Assembly: GCA_040400875.1 (NCBI GenBank)
Contig: JBBAPK010000003.1
Coordinates: 47,799 to 111,798 of the forward strand
Origin: PBB1 sp040400875
GTDB taxonomy: Bacteria > Pseudomonadota > Gammaproteobacteria > Burkholderiales > Burkholderiaceae_C
Direction: 5' to 3'
DNA: 64,000 nt
Part shown: piece after piece, positions 1 to 12,622 of the stretch
Layout: each line of letters opens with the position of its first letter
How positions within the stretch are numbered: position 1 is the first letter of the stretch
The notes under the pieces: model-generated
Told to the model about the DNA's origin: nothing
The model's database searches: none
The model's input: the letters and a program-made list of their open reading frames with translations, nothing else
Made by a program: the position numbers and the translations under genes

Positions 1-2
1 AT

Positions 3-740
3 ATCGAAAGCGCAGAGATCGTGGGCGTCGAAGCCTTGCTGCGCTGGCGCGACCCCGAACTCGGCGATGTGCATCCGACCGAATTCATCCCGGTGGCCGA
101 GCGCAGCGGCTTCATCGTGGCCATTGGCGACTGGGCACTGCGTCAGGCGGTGGCGCAGGCGGTGCAGTGGCGCGACAAGGGATACCCGCTGCTGATGTCG
201 GTCAACGTGTCGGCGCTGCAGTTCCAGAAGGCCGATTTTGTCGACATCGTGGCGCAGATCCTGGCCGAAGCCGGCCTCGAGGCCAAGTGGCTCGAGCTCG
301 AGCTCACCGAGTCGATCCTGGTACAAGACGCCAACGAAGCGCTGCAACGACTGCAAGCGCTGGCGCGGCTGGGCGTCAAGCTTGCGATCGACGATTTTGG
401 CACGGGTTACTCAAGCCTGGCTTACCTCAAGCGCTTCCCGATCGCGCGGCTGAAGATCGACCGCAGCTTCATCAAGGGCCTGCCCAAGGACGAGGTCGAC
501 GTGGGCATCGTCAACGCCATCGTCAATCTGGGCCGCGCACTGCACCTCGACATGGTGGCCGAGGGCATCGAGACCGAAGCGCAGCGCGCCTTCATGCTCA
601 AGGCCGGCTGCGCCCAGTACCAAGGTGCGTTGTTCTCGCCGGCGGTCGATGCCTTGTCGCTGCTGTCCCTGCTCGAGCGCAACCGCACGGCCGCCAAGGA
701 CATCGCCGAAATCAAGGGCTGGATCGAAACCGGCCCCTGA
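3..740 (+). CDS. EAL-domain cyclic-di-GMP phosphodiesterase, C-terminal part (5' end outside window)
   Basis: The reading frame is open from the window edge, so only the last 245 residues are seen. They form nearly a complete EAL domain, which in this family hydrolyses c-di-GMP to pGpG. Visible family motifs are VEALLRW, NVSALQF, the metal-binding ELTES, AIDDFGTGYSSL, KIDRSF and AEGIET. All expected metal and catalytic residues appear present, so activity is likely. The final QGY motif reads QGA, a non-catalytic change. N-terminal domains (often GGDEF, PAS or membrane segments) are out of view. It converges on the DUF1854 gene with a 12-base gap. Confidence 0.93.
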   Translation: MESAEIVGVEALLRWRDPELGDVHPTEFIPVAERSGFIVAIGDWALRQAVAQAVQWRDKGYPLLMSVNVSALQFQKADFVDIVAQILAEAGLEAKWLELELTESILVQDANEALQRLQALARLGVKLAIDDFGTGYSSLAYLKRFPIARLKIDRSFIKGLPKDEVDVGIVNAIVNLGRALHLDMVAEGIETEAQRAFMLKAGCAQYQGALFSPAVDALSLLSLLERNRTAAKDIAEIKGWIETGP

Positions 741-752
741 GCGAGACGTCGC

Positions 753-1247
753 TCAAAGAAAGCGTTCGAGCATGCGCCGCGAGCGCCGGTCGAGCGCGTG
801 GCGATCGCGCACGATGAACGAGATGCCGTGGCTGTCGCAAATCCACAGCGCACCGCCAGGCAGCCTGCGTATGTCTTCCTCGGTCTTGAGCACCAGACGG
901 GTCGTGCCCCTGTTGGTTTCAACCTGCCACACGCTAGGCGTTGAAAACGTCGAGACCTCGACGATGCGATCGATCACGGGTGTGAATTCGCGGCTGTCGA
1001 GTTCCTGCTCGATCAAGCCACGCAAGTGCGCTGGCAGATCTTCGAGCGACGGCACCCAGGCCACCTCGCGGCCATCGCTGTCCACCATCGAAAGCCCTTG
1101 CAGAGGCGCGGCAATCGGAAAGGCGCGCACCGGCACCACGCCTTCGTGGCGGGTGCCGTCGGTGGCGGTCAGCACCAGCTGTCCGTGGGGTTCGCGCTCG
1201 AGCTCAAAGGGCGTTGCGGCGGGCAAGGTGACAAGCTCAGAGGTCAT
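753..1247 (-). CDS. DUF1854 family protein associated with cyanophycin genes
   Basis: A 164-residue soluble protein with no signal peptide or membrane segment. The sequence fits the DUF1854 family, found in Burkholderiales next to cyanophycin synthetases and an unusual ABC exporter, as here. Recognisable stretches are GREVAWVPSL near residue 60 and the C-terminal LDRRSRRMLERFL. It lies 19 bases downstream of the exporter gene on the same strand and is probably co-transcribed. Its biochemical role is unknown; regulation or assembly of the exporter or of cyanophycin metabolism is inference from context only. Confidence 0.85.
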   Translation of the reverse strand: MTSELVTLPAATPFELEREPHGQLVLTATDGTRHEGVVPVRAFPIAAPLQGLSMVDSDGREVAWVPSLEDLPAHLRGLIEQELDSREFTPVIDRIVEVSTFSTPSVWQVETNRGTTRLVLKTEEDIRRLPGGALWICDSHGISFIVRDRHALDRRSRRMLERFL

Positions 1248-1266
1248 GGTGGGTCTGTGCTCGTGT

Positions 1267-3600
1267 CTAGACGCTGGCCTTGAGGTCGGAGTGCGCCTGC
1301 AGCCCGGTGGCGCCCAGCATCAGCGCGCCTGACAAGTCGTCCTTGTCGGCTTGCCGCAGCTGCGCTTCGTACAAGCGCCAGTAGGCGCCCTGGCGTGCGA
1401 TGAGGTCGTCGTGCGGGCCGACTTCGACCACTCGTCCGCGGTCCATCACGACCAGCCGGTCGGCCTTGCGCAGCGTTGAAAGTCGGTGCGCGATGGCGAT
1501 CGTGGTGCGGCCTTGCACCAGGTTGTCGAGCGCCTTCTGGATTTCCTTTTCGGTCTCGGTGTCCACCGACGAGGTGGCCTCGTCCAGGATCAGGATCTGC
1601 GGATCGATCAGCAGCGCGCGCGCGATGCTGATGCGCTGGCGCTCGCCGCCCGACAGCCCTTGGCCGCGCTCGCCGACCAGCGAGTCATAGGCTTGCGGCA
1701 GTCGCAGGATGAATTCGTGCGCATGTGCCGCGCGTGCGGCTGCCACGATGTCTTCGCGGCTCGCCTCGGGCCGGCCGTAGGCGATGTTCTCGGCGATGGT
1801 GCCGAAGAACAAGAAGGGCTCTTGCAGCACCAGCCCGATGTGGCGGCGGTAGTCGGCCACCGCGTAGCGGCGGATGTCCACGCCGTCGACCTTGATCGAG
1901 CCGTCGGTCACGTCGTAGAAGCGGCAGATCAGGTTGACCAGGGTGCTCTTGCCCGAGCCGCTGTGGCCGACCAGGCCGATCATCTCGCCGGGGCGAATGT
2001 CGAGGTCCAGCCCGCGGATCACCGAGCGGCTGCCATAGCGAAAGCCGATGCCCTGCAACTCGATGCTGCCCTGTGCGCGAACCAGCGGCTGCGGATCGGC
2101 CGGCTCGGGCACGTTCGAGACGTGGTCCAGGATGTCAAAGATGCGCTTGGCGCCGGCGGCCGCTTTTTGCGTGACTGACACGATGCGACTCATCGAATCG
2201 AGCCGGCCGTAAAAGCGCCCGATGTATGCGATGAAGGCGGTCAGCACGCCCACCGTGATCTCGTGTCTGGAGACCTGCCAGATGCCAAACGCCCACACCA
2301 CCAGCAAGCCGATTTCGGTGAGCAAAGACACCGTGGGCGTGAACAGCGACCAGGTCTTGTTGATGCGGTCGTTGACCTCGAGGTTGCTGTGGTTGGCCGA
2401 GCGAAAGCGCTGGGCCTCGCGGCCTTCCTGCGCAAAGGCTTTCACCACGCGGATGCCTGGAATGGTGTCGGCCAGCACGTTGGTCACTTCCGACCACACG
2501 CGGTCGATCTTCTCGAAGCCGGTGCGCAGCCGGTCGCGCACCGTGTGGATCATCCAGCCGATGAACGGCAGCGGCAGCAGCGTCACCACCGCCAGCCACG
2601 GGTTGATCGAAAACAGGATCACCGCGGTCATCACGATCATCAGCACGTCGGTCGCGAAGTCGAGCGCGTGCATCGACAGGAACACGCAGATGCGGTCGGT
2701 CTCGCTGCCGATGCGCGACATCAGATCGCCGGTGCGCTTGCCGCCGAAATAGTCCAGCGACAACTGCAGCAAATGCTCGAAGGTGGCCGTGCGCAGATCG
2801 GCACCGATGCGCTCGCTGACCAGCGCCAGCAAATAGGTGCGCGCCCAGCCCAGACCCCAGGCCGCCAGCGCGGCCAGCAGCAAGCCGCCCAGATAGGTCA
2901 CCACCAGCATCGGATCGATGGCGCGCCCGTTCTGGAACGGAATCAGGATGTCGTCCATCAGCGGGATGGCCAGGTACGGCGGCACTAGCGTGGCGGCGGT
3001 CGAAGCCAGCGTGAGCGCGAAGCCGGCGGCCAGCTGCTTTTGGTAGGGCTTGGCAAAGCGCCACAGTCGCAGCAGCACCCAGGTCGATGGCACGTCGCGC
3101 TGCTCGCGGCTGCACACGGTGCATTCATCGCTGTCTGCGGGCAGTGGCGCCTTGCACGAAGGGCACAGCGCCGATTCATCGGCCACCGCCTCAAGCTCGG
3201 CCGCGCCAGGGCGCCATGGCCGCCTGAGCTGCTGCTGCTCGAACAGGCCGAGCAGCCGCAGCGCGTGCACGTTTTGCCCCAGGGTGAATCGCCAGCGCGC
3301 GAGGCGCTGTTGATCGTCATGCAGCTCGAGCGTGCCCACGCCACCGTGGTCGGTGTGGCGCAGGCTGAGGCGGTCGGCCGCGGGCTCATCGAGCACCCAT
3401 TGCGCCAGCGCTGCGTCGTCGTGGCCTGTCACCAGCAAACGGCGCTCGGTCAGCACCAGTTGGCTGTCGACAAATTGCAGCTGCTCGCTCAGGTCGACCT
3501 GCAAGATGGCCAGCGCGCCCTCACCGGGCGGCAGTTTCAGCGGCGCACGCAGCGTCGCGGCGGTCTGGGTCGGTTCTGGATCAGAAGGGGAATGCTGCAT
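1267..3600 (-). CDS. ABC exporter (fused membrane and ATPase domains), cyanophycin-associated type
   Basis: A type I ABC exporter half-transporter of 777 residues from ATG 3600; a GTG at 3660 would add 20 residues, and neither start has a clear ribosome site. An N-terminal region of about 170 residues, not usual for exporters, contains a CxxC-x10-CxxC zinc-ribbon-like motif (Cys146, 149, 160, 163). A six-helix membrane domain follows (about 175-475), then the ATPase with Walker A HSGSGKST near 547, signature LSGGERQ near 645, Walker B LILDEATSSVD near 670 and H-loop AHRLST near 703. It probably works as a homodimer in the inner membrane. The substrate is unknown. Pairing with DUF1854 and nearby cphA genes places it in the family often labelled cyanophycin-associated. 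Confidence 0.9.
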   Translation of the reverse strand: MQHSPSDPEPTQTAATLRAPLKLPPGEGALAILQVDLSEQLQFVDSQLVLTERRLLVTGHDDAALAQWVLDEPAADRLSLRHTDHGGVGTLELHDDQQRLARWRFTLGQNVHALRLLGLFEQQQLRRPWRPGAAELEAVADESALCPSCKAPLPADSDECTVCSREQRDVPSTWVLLRLWRFAKPYQKQLAAGFALTLASTAATLVPPYLAIPLMDDILIPFQNGRAIDPMLVVTYLGGLLLAALAAWGLGWARTYLLALVSERIGADLRTATFEHLLQLSLDYFGGKRTGDLMSRIGSETDRICVFLSMHALDFATDVLMIVMTAVILFSINPWLAVVTLLPLPFIGWMIHTVRDRLRTGFEKIDRVWSEVTNVLADTIPGIRVVKAFAQEGREAQRFRSANHSNLEVNDRINKTWSLFTPTVSLLTEIGLLVVWAFGIWQVSRHEITVGVLTAFIAYIGRFYGRLDSMSRIVSVTQKAAAGAKRIFDILDHVSNVPEPADPQPLVRAQGSIELQGIGFRYGSRSVIRGLDLDIRPGEMIGLVGHSGSGKSTLVNLICRFYDVTDGSIKVDGVDIRRYAVADYRRHIGLVLQEPFLFFGTIAENIAYGRPEASREDIVAAARAAHAHEFILRLPQAYDSLVGERGQGLSGGERQRISIARALLIDPQILILDEATSSVDTETEKEIQKALDNLVQGRTTIAIAHRLSTLRKADRLVVMDRGRVVEVGPHDDLIARQGAYWRLYEAQLRQADKDDLSGALMLGATGLQAHSDLKASV

Positions 3601-3974
3601 GGACGGTCGAGTGATTCTCGCCGAGAGGCTCTGCGTCGGCGAGCCGGCGTGCTCAGGCACAGATCAAGCCGACCATTCACCCGCAAATCGATCCAATCAG
3701 TTGTGTAATGGTTGGTAACGTAAACCAAGTTATTCAGTTTTTACGCTGAAAAACCGGGTCGAACACGGCACACCGCGGCGGCCATGGTTTGGGGCGCAAA
3801 GGGTTTTGAATCGATACGGCCTTGTCACCCTTGAAAGCCATGCGTGGATTCCAAAAACGCCCTTGGAAAATGTGTGAAACGCATCACACAATCGGTACGT
3901 GCTCGTGGGGCGTTGACCCGCGAAGCGACGGGTGGGGCTGGGTGTCGGCCGATTGATCTGCTGGAGGACTGCAA
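3601..3974. promoter_or_regulatory. Divergent regulatory region between ABC exporter and binding-protein gene
   Basis: 374 bases without a gene, separating divergent transcription units. It holds a perfect CRP-type dyad (3871-3890), a weaker dyad TTGGT-N7-ACCAA (3712-3728), an inverted repeat TTCAG-N8-CTGAA (3733-3750) and the ribosome site GGAGGA at 3963-3968. No convincing -35/-10 pair could be assigned for either direction. Confidence 0.6.
3871..3890. promoter_or_regulatory. CRP-type operator, perfect palindrome
   Basis: TGTGTGA-N6-TCACACA is a perfect 7-base inverted repeat. It contains TGTGA-N6-TCACA, the consensus half-sites and spacing of cAMP-CRP sites. It is centred about 95 bases before the start of the binding-protein gene. 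Activation or repression cannot be decided because the promoter is not identified. Confidence 0.6.
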
Positions 3975-5336
3975 ATGAACAAGACATTGCCTGTGACTGC
4001 GCCTGCGAGTGAGCTTCAGAGCTCGCGCCGAGGCTTTATCCGCACCGCGGGCACGCTGGGGCTGGCCGCTTCGGTGGCGCCGCCACTGCTGCGCAACGCA
4101 CGCGCAGCAACCAAGGTGCTGAAGATCATGCAGTGGAACCACTTCGTGCCGGCCTACGACGAGTGGTTCAACAAGACCTTCACCCGCGAATGGGGTGAGC
4201 GCAACGACACCGAAGTCATCGTCACCAACGTCGGCATGACCAGCCTTGACAGCCGCGCGGCGGCCGAGATCGGCAAGAAGCAGGGCCACGACCTGTGCAT
4301 GTTCCTGAGCCCGCCGGCGTCGTACGAAGACCACGTGATCGACCACCGCGAGGTCTACGCCGAGTGCGAGAAGAAGTACGGCAAGCCGCTCGACATCGCG
4401 CTCAAGAGCACCTACAACCCGGTCACCAAGAAGTACTTCGGCTTTTCCGACGGCTACGTGCCCGATCCCATCAACTACCGCGAGGACCTGTGGGCCGACG
4501 TGGGCGTCAAGCCCGACAGCTGGGACGCCATCCGTGACGGCGGGCGCAAGATCAAGGAAAAGCACGGCATTCAGGTGGGCATCGGCATGTCCAACGAACT
4601 CGACAGCAGCATGGCGCTGCGCTCGATGCTGCTGGCGTTCGGCGCCGGGGTGCAAGACGCCGATGGTCGTGCCAGCCTGAAGTCGCGCCAGACGCTCGAG
4701 GCGCTGAAGTACGCCAAGGCGCTCTATGCCGAGACCATGACCGACGAGATCTTTTCATGGGATGCCTCGTCCAACAACAAGCTCATGCTCGCAGGCAAGG
4801 GCTCGCTGACGCTGAATGCGTTGTCGATCACCCGCACCGGCGAGAGCGAGAAGATTCCGGTGGCCAGCAAGATCTTGCTGGGCAGACCCGCGCGGGGCCC
4901 TTCAGCCCAGATCGGGGTGATGCACTTCATGAGCGTCTACGCGATCTGGAACTTCGCCAAGAACGTCGGTGGCGCCAAGCAGTTTCTGGTCGATCTGACC
5001 GGCCGCTCGCGCGACGTCTTTACCAGCAGCAGTTTCTACAACTTCCCGACCTTTCCCCAGCTGGTGCCCGACATGCAAAAGCTGCTGGCCAGCGACCCCA
5101 AGGTCACGCCGAACGACAAGTACGCCATCTTTTCCGACGCCAGCCAGTGGACGGTGCCGCTGGGCTACCCCGGGTACGCCAACGCGGCCGTTGACGAAGT
5201 GCTCAAGGAATGGATCGTGCCGCGCATGTTTGCCGACGTGGCCACCGGGCGCCTCACGCCCGAGGCCTCGATGGATCAGTACTCGGCGCAGGTGGCCGAG
5301 ATCTTCAAGAAGTGGCAGTCCCTTGGCAAGGTGTGA
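3975..5336 (+). CDS. Tat-exported extracellular solute-binding protein (family 1 type)
   Basis: 453 residues. The N-terminus carries a twin-arginine signal (SRRGFIR at about residues 16-22, a hydrophobic stretch, then likely cleavage after RNARA), so the protein is probably folded before export to the periplasm. The remainder has the look of a type 1 solute-binding protein for sugars, polyamines or similar ligands; the ligand is not evident. ATG 3975 is supported by GGAGGA six bases upstream. No permease or ATPase gene is adjacent. It is followed by a second binding protein and two sensor kinases, so it may deliver a ligand to a sensor rather than a transporter (inference). Confidence 0.88.
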   Translation: MNKTLPVTAPASELQSSRRGFIRTAGTLGLAASVAPPLLRNARAATKVLKIMQWNHFVPAYDEWFNKTFTREWGERNDTEVIVTNVGMTSLDSRAAAEIGKKQGHDLCMFLSPPASYEDHVIDHREVYAECEKKYGKPLDIALKSTYNPVTKKYFGFSDGYVPDPINYREDLWADVGVKPDSWDAIRDGGRKIKEKHGIQVGIGMSNELDSSMALRSMLLAFGAGVQDADGRASLKSRQTLEALKYAKALYAETMTDEIFSWDASSNNKLMLAGKGSLTLNALSITRTGESEKIPVASKILLGRPARGPSAQIGVMHFMSVYAIWNFAKNVGGAKQFLVDLTGRSRDVFTSSSFYNFPTFPQLVPDMQKLLASDPKVTPNDKYAIFSDASQWTVPLGYPGYANAAVDEVLKEWIVPRMFADVATGRLTPEASMDQYSAQVAEIFKKWQSLGKV

Positions 5337-5354
5337 GCCTTGAAAGGAAAAGTG

Positions 5355-6467
5355 ATGTCGCTCATCCAGCGTCGTGCGGTGCTGGGCCTGCCGCTGCTGC
5401 TTCTTGGCGCCGGTGAGGTGCTCGCGCAGCAGGCTGCTGCGACCAAGAAGCGCATCTTCATCGTCAGCAGCTACCACCGAACCTACATCTGGTCGCAGTC
5501 CACGCAAAAAGGCGTCAATGCCGCCATGCGCAAGCTGGGCTTTCTCGACAGCGATGCGCAAGCCGATGCGCTGGTGAAAAACGACACCGTCGAAAGCAGC
5601 CGTGCCGTGATTCGCAAGGAGTGGATGGACACCAAGCGCCATGACAGCGGCCCCGAAATGGCCACCGCCACCTCGCGCATCATGGCGGTGCTGCGCGAGT
5701 TCAAGCCCGATGTGGTGCTGCTCGGTGATGACAACGCGGCCAAGTTCATCGGGGCGCAGTTGCTCGACTCGAAGACGCCGGTGGTCTTTTGGGGCATCAA
5801 CGGGCTGCCGCTCAAGTACGGGCTGGTCGACAGCATGGACAGCCCGGGGCGCAACATCACCGGTGTGTGGCAGCAGGGCTATCACAAGGAAAGCCTGGAC
5901 CTGCTCAAGCGCCTGGTGCCCAAGGCACAGACCTTTGCCATCCTGGCGTGCGACTCCGAGTCGGCGCGGCCCAATGCCAAGATGATCGAGCAGCTGGCCC
6001 AGCGCGGTGTGCTGCCGCTCAAGCTGGTCGACAAGGTCATGACCAACTCGCTCGAAGAGTTCAAGGCCCGAGCGCTCGAGTTGTCCAAAAAGGTCGATGC
6101 TTTTTTCGTGCTCAACCACGACACCCTGCGCGACGCCAAGGGCAATCATGTCGACATGCTCGACGTGGGCCGCTGGTACCTCAACAACATCCGCATTCCC
6201 GAGGCCTCGCATGAAGACCAGTTTGTCTACGAAGGCATGCTGCTGACGGCCAATGACTCGGGCTACAACCAGGGCTACCTCGCCTTCGAGATGGCCGGAG
6301 GCATCCTTGAGCGGGGCTTGAACCCGGCGCGCATGGCCGTGCGCACGCCCGAGCGCGGACCCTATCTGGTCAACCGCAACCGCGCCAAGTCGCTGGGCAT
6401 TGCGCTCGAGCCCGCGATGTACCTCATCGATGAGGTGATTGAAAAATCGTTGGCGCTGACGCCATGA
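5355..6467 (+). CDS. ABC-type substrate-binding protein (ABC_sub_bind-like)
   Basis: 370 residues from ATG 5355, preceded by AAAGGA at 5343-5348; a TTG at 5340 is the alternative start. The N-terminal segment RRAVLGLPLLLLGAGEVLAQ is a signal peptide, with cleavage probably after LAQ. The mature part resembles periplasmic binding proteins of the ABC_sub_bind class (for example FIVSSYHRTYIWSQ, PDVVLLGDDNAAKF, TPVVFWGINGLP). In several bacteria such proteins are encoded beside a sensor kinase rather than a transporter. The gene lies 18 bases after the first binding-protein gene and 47 bases before the kinase, suggesting one operon. The ligand is unknown. Confidence 0.87.
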   Translation: MSLIQRRAVLGLPLLLLGAGEVLAQQAAATKKRIFIVSSYHRTYIWSQSTQKGVNAAMRKLGFLDSDAQADALVKNDTVESSRAVIRKEWMDTKRHDSGPEMATATSRIMAVLREFKPDVVLLGDDNAAKFIGAQLLDSKTPVVFWGINGLPLKYGLVDSMDSPGRNITGVWQQGYHKESLDLLKRLVPKAQTFAILACDSESARPNAKMIEQLAQRGVLPLKLVDKVMTNSLEEFKARALELSKKVDAFFVLNHDTLRDAKGNHVDMLDVGRWYLNNIRIPEASHEDQFVYEGMLLTANDSGYNQGYLAFEMAGGILERGLNPARMAVRTPERGPYLVNRNRAKSLGIALEPAMYLIDEVIEKSLALTP

Positions 6468-6514
6468 CCTTCGAGTCGGCAAGTCCTCGCGGTCGTTGAA
6501 GGCCCGCCAGCACG

Positions 6515-10140
<3,626 letters not shown>

Positions 10141-10144
<4 letters not shown>

Positions 10145-12540
10145 ACCAGCGAGCGCGCCGATTTGGTGACTCCATAGACGGCATTGCCGCCCTGCAGACG
10201 CGGCCGCCTTGCGTGCTGCTGGTCGATGATCAGCCGCTGAACATCCAGGCGCTGCATCAGGCGTTCGTCGGCGACCATCAAGTGCTCATGGCCACCAGCG
10301 GCGAGAAGGCGCTGGCCATTTGCCGAACCACGCCACCCGACGTGATGCTGCTCGACATCATGATGCCCGACATGAACGGCTACGAGGTGCTTCAGCAGCT
10401 CAAGGCCAACCCGGCCACGGCGTCGATTGCGGTCATCTTCGTCACCGGCCGCGATGCGCCGGAAGACGAGGCACGCGGCCTTGAACTTGGCGCTGTCGAT
10501 TTCATCGCCAAGCCGGTCAACCCGGCGATCGTGCGTGCGCGCGTGCGCGCCCACATGGAGTTCGCTCGTGCCCGCGCGCTGCTGGGCGCCACGCTCGAGG
10601 CCACGGCAGACGGCATTGCCGTGACCAATGCGCTGGGCAATCTCGTGGCCTGCAACAAGCGCTTCCTGAACATCTGGCAGTTGCCTGAGGACTTTGTTCG
10701 GCGAGGCCAGAGCCTGCACTTGCCGAGCTTTCTCGAGGCTCAGGTGGCGAGCGCCACGCCAAGCCAGCCGACGCCAGTTGGCCACGAGAGCGCCACGGTC
10801 ATGCGCTTGCGCGATGCGCGCGTGGTCGAGCGCTACCTGACGCCGCTGGTCATCAACGGCCGCTTTGATGGCCAGGTGTTCAGTTTCCGCGACGTGACCG
10901 AGCGCGTGAGTGCCGACAGGCAGCTCGCCGAACTCAATGTCAATCTCGAGCAAAAGGTGTCCGAGCGCACCGAGGCACTGGCCGAAGCCACGCGTACAGC
11001 CTCGGCGGCCAACAAGGCCAAGAGTGATTTCGTCTCGAACATGAGCCACGAGATGCGCACGCCGATGAACAGCATCCTGGGCCTGACCTATCTTGCGCAG
11101 CGCGCGGCGCCCAACCCCAAGGTGTCCGAGTACCTCGAGCGCATCAACGAGTCGGGCCAGCACCTGCTGGGCCTGATCAGCGACGTGCTCGACTTCTCGA
11201 AGATCGAGGCCGGCAAGCTCGAACTTGAAAACACCAGCTTCTCGGTGGTGGCGGCGGTCGATGAGGTGATTCGCCAGTTGTCTGACATGGCGACCCCCAA
11301 GGGCCTGCTTCTGCGCTGCGAGCTTGACCCGTTGCTCGAGCGGCCCTTGCACGGCGACGTGCTGCGGGTGCGGCAGATCCTGCTCAACTTCATGAGCAAC
11401 GCCATTAAGTTTTCCAGTCAGGGCCAGGTCGTGCTCAGCGCGCGTGTGGTGCAGTCCGATGCCGGAATTGCCGAGGTTCGCTTCGATGTGAGCGATGACG
11501 GGATCGGCATGACGCCCGAGCAGTCTTCGCAGTTGTTCATGCCTTTTCAACAGGCCGATGCCTCGATCACGCGCCGCTACGGGGGCACGGGGCTGGGGCT
11601 GGCGATCTGCCGCAAGCTGGCCAACTTGATGGGCGGTCAGGTGGGGGTGAAAAGCGAGCTCGGTGCGGGCAGTAGTTTCTGGTTCAGCATGCCCTTGCTG
11701 TGGGGGCAGGACATACCTGCGGTGCCTGAGTTGACCGAACATTGGCAAGGCTCGCTGAGCGGCAGCACGGTGCTGGTGGTCGATGACAACTACTTGAACC
11801 AGCGGGTGGCCTTGGAGCTGCTCGAGGCGGTGGGTACCCAGGTGGTGATCGCTGGCGACGGCCTGGCCGCGCTCAACGTGCTGTCCCAGCGCGAGATCGA
11901 CTGTGTGCTGATGGATGTGCAGATGCCGGTGATGGACGGCATGGAGGCCACCCGCCGCATTCGCGCCGATTCGAAGTTCGGCAACTTGCCGGTGATCGCC
12001 ATGACGGCCAACGCCCGTGGCGAAGACGAACAGCAGTGCCGAGACGCGGGCATGAATGACTTCATTGCCAAGCCTGTGGTCCCCCAGCAGCTGTATTCCA
12101 AGCTCAGCCATTGGCTTGGGCGCGGCAAGTCCGAGCCTGCGACCGAGCCAGTTGCCGCTGCCGTGGCACCACGGCCTGCGCCTGTGGCGGGCGATGAAGC
12201 TGAGGTGGTCGACCTGACCGTGCTGGCCACGCTGACGCGCAACAACGTCAAGAAGATGCAGGAGATCGCCGCGGTGTTCGTGAATTTCATGGACCGCACG
12301 CTGGGTGAACTCGATGCGGCGGTGCTTGCCGGCGACCGCGCTGCACTGTCGGCCCTGGGGCACAAGTCGAAATCGTCGGCAGGGGCGGTGGGCGCGCGGG
12401 GGCTGTCGAAGTTGTGTCAGCGCCTGGAGACCTCGATGAAACAGCCCGACGCCGACATGGCCGAAGCCCGCGCGCTGGTCGACGAGATGCGCAGCCTGAT
12501 GGGCTTGATTGCCGAGCGGTTCGAGTCGGCGCGGCGCTGA
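10141..12540 (+). CDS. Soluble hybrid histidine kinase (REC-PAS-HisKA-HATPase-REC-HPt)
   Basis: 799 residues without a membrane segment. The N-terminal receiver has Asp72 (LLDIMMPDMNGYE) and lysine in FIAKPV. A PAS-like region (about 145-260) and a short coiled coil lead to HisKA with NMSHEMRTPMN (His303) and an ATPase domain with DDGIGM and GGTGLGLAI. A second receiver has Asp592 (VLMDVQMPVMDG), and the C-terminal HPt has GHKSKSSAGAVGA (His741). The start overlaps the stop of the preceding kinase (ATGA), a sign of coupled translation. The front receiver is a plausible acceptor from the membrane kinase. No DNA-binding output domain is present in either protein. Confidence 0.94.
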
Positions 12541-12622
12541 GGCCATGCGGCGCGGGCTGAAGTCTGCGCGCTCATGCGTCAACCGACCGCTCGCGGGGGG
12601 CGTTGTTGGCTGATCCCAGTCA

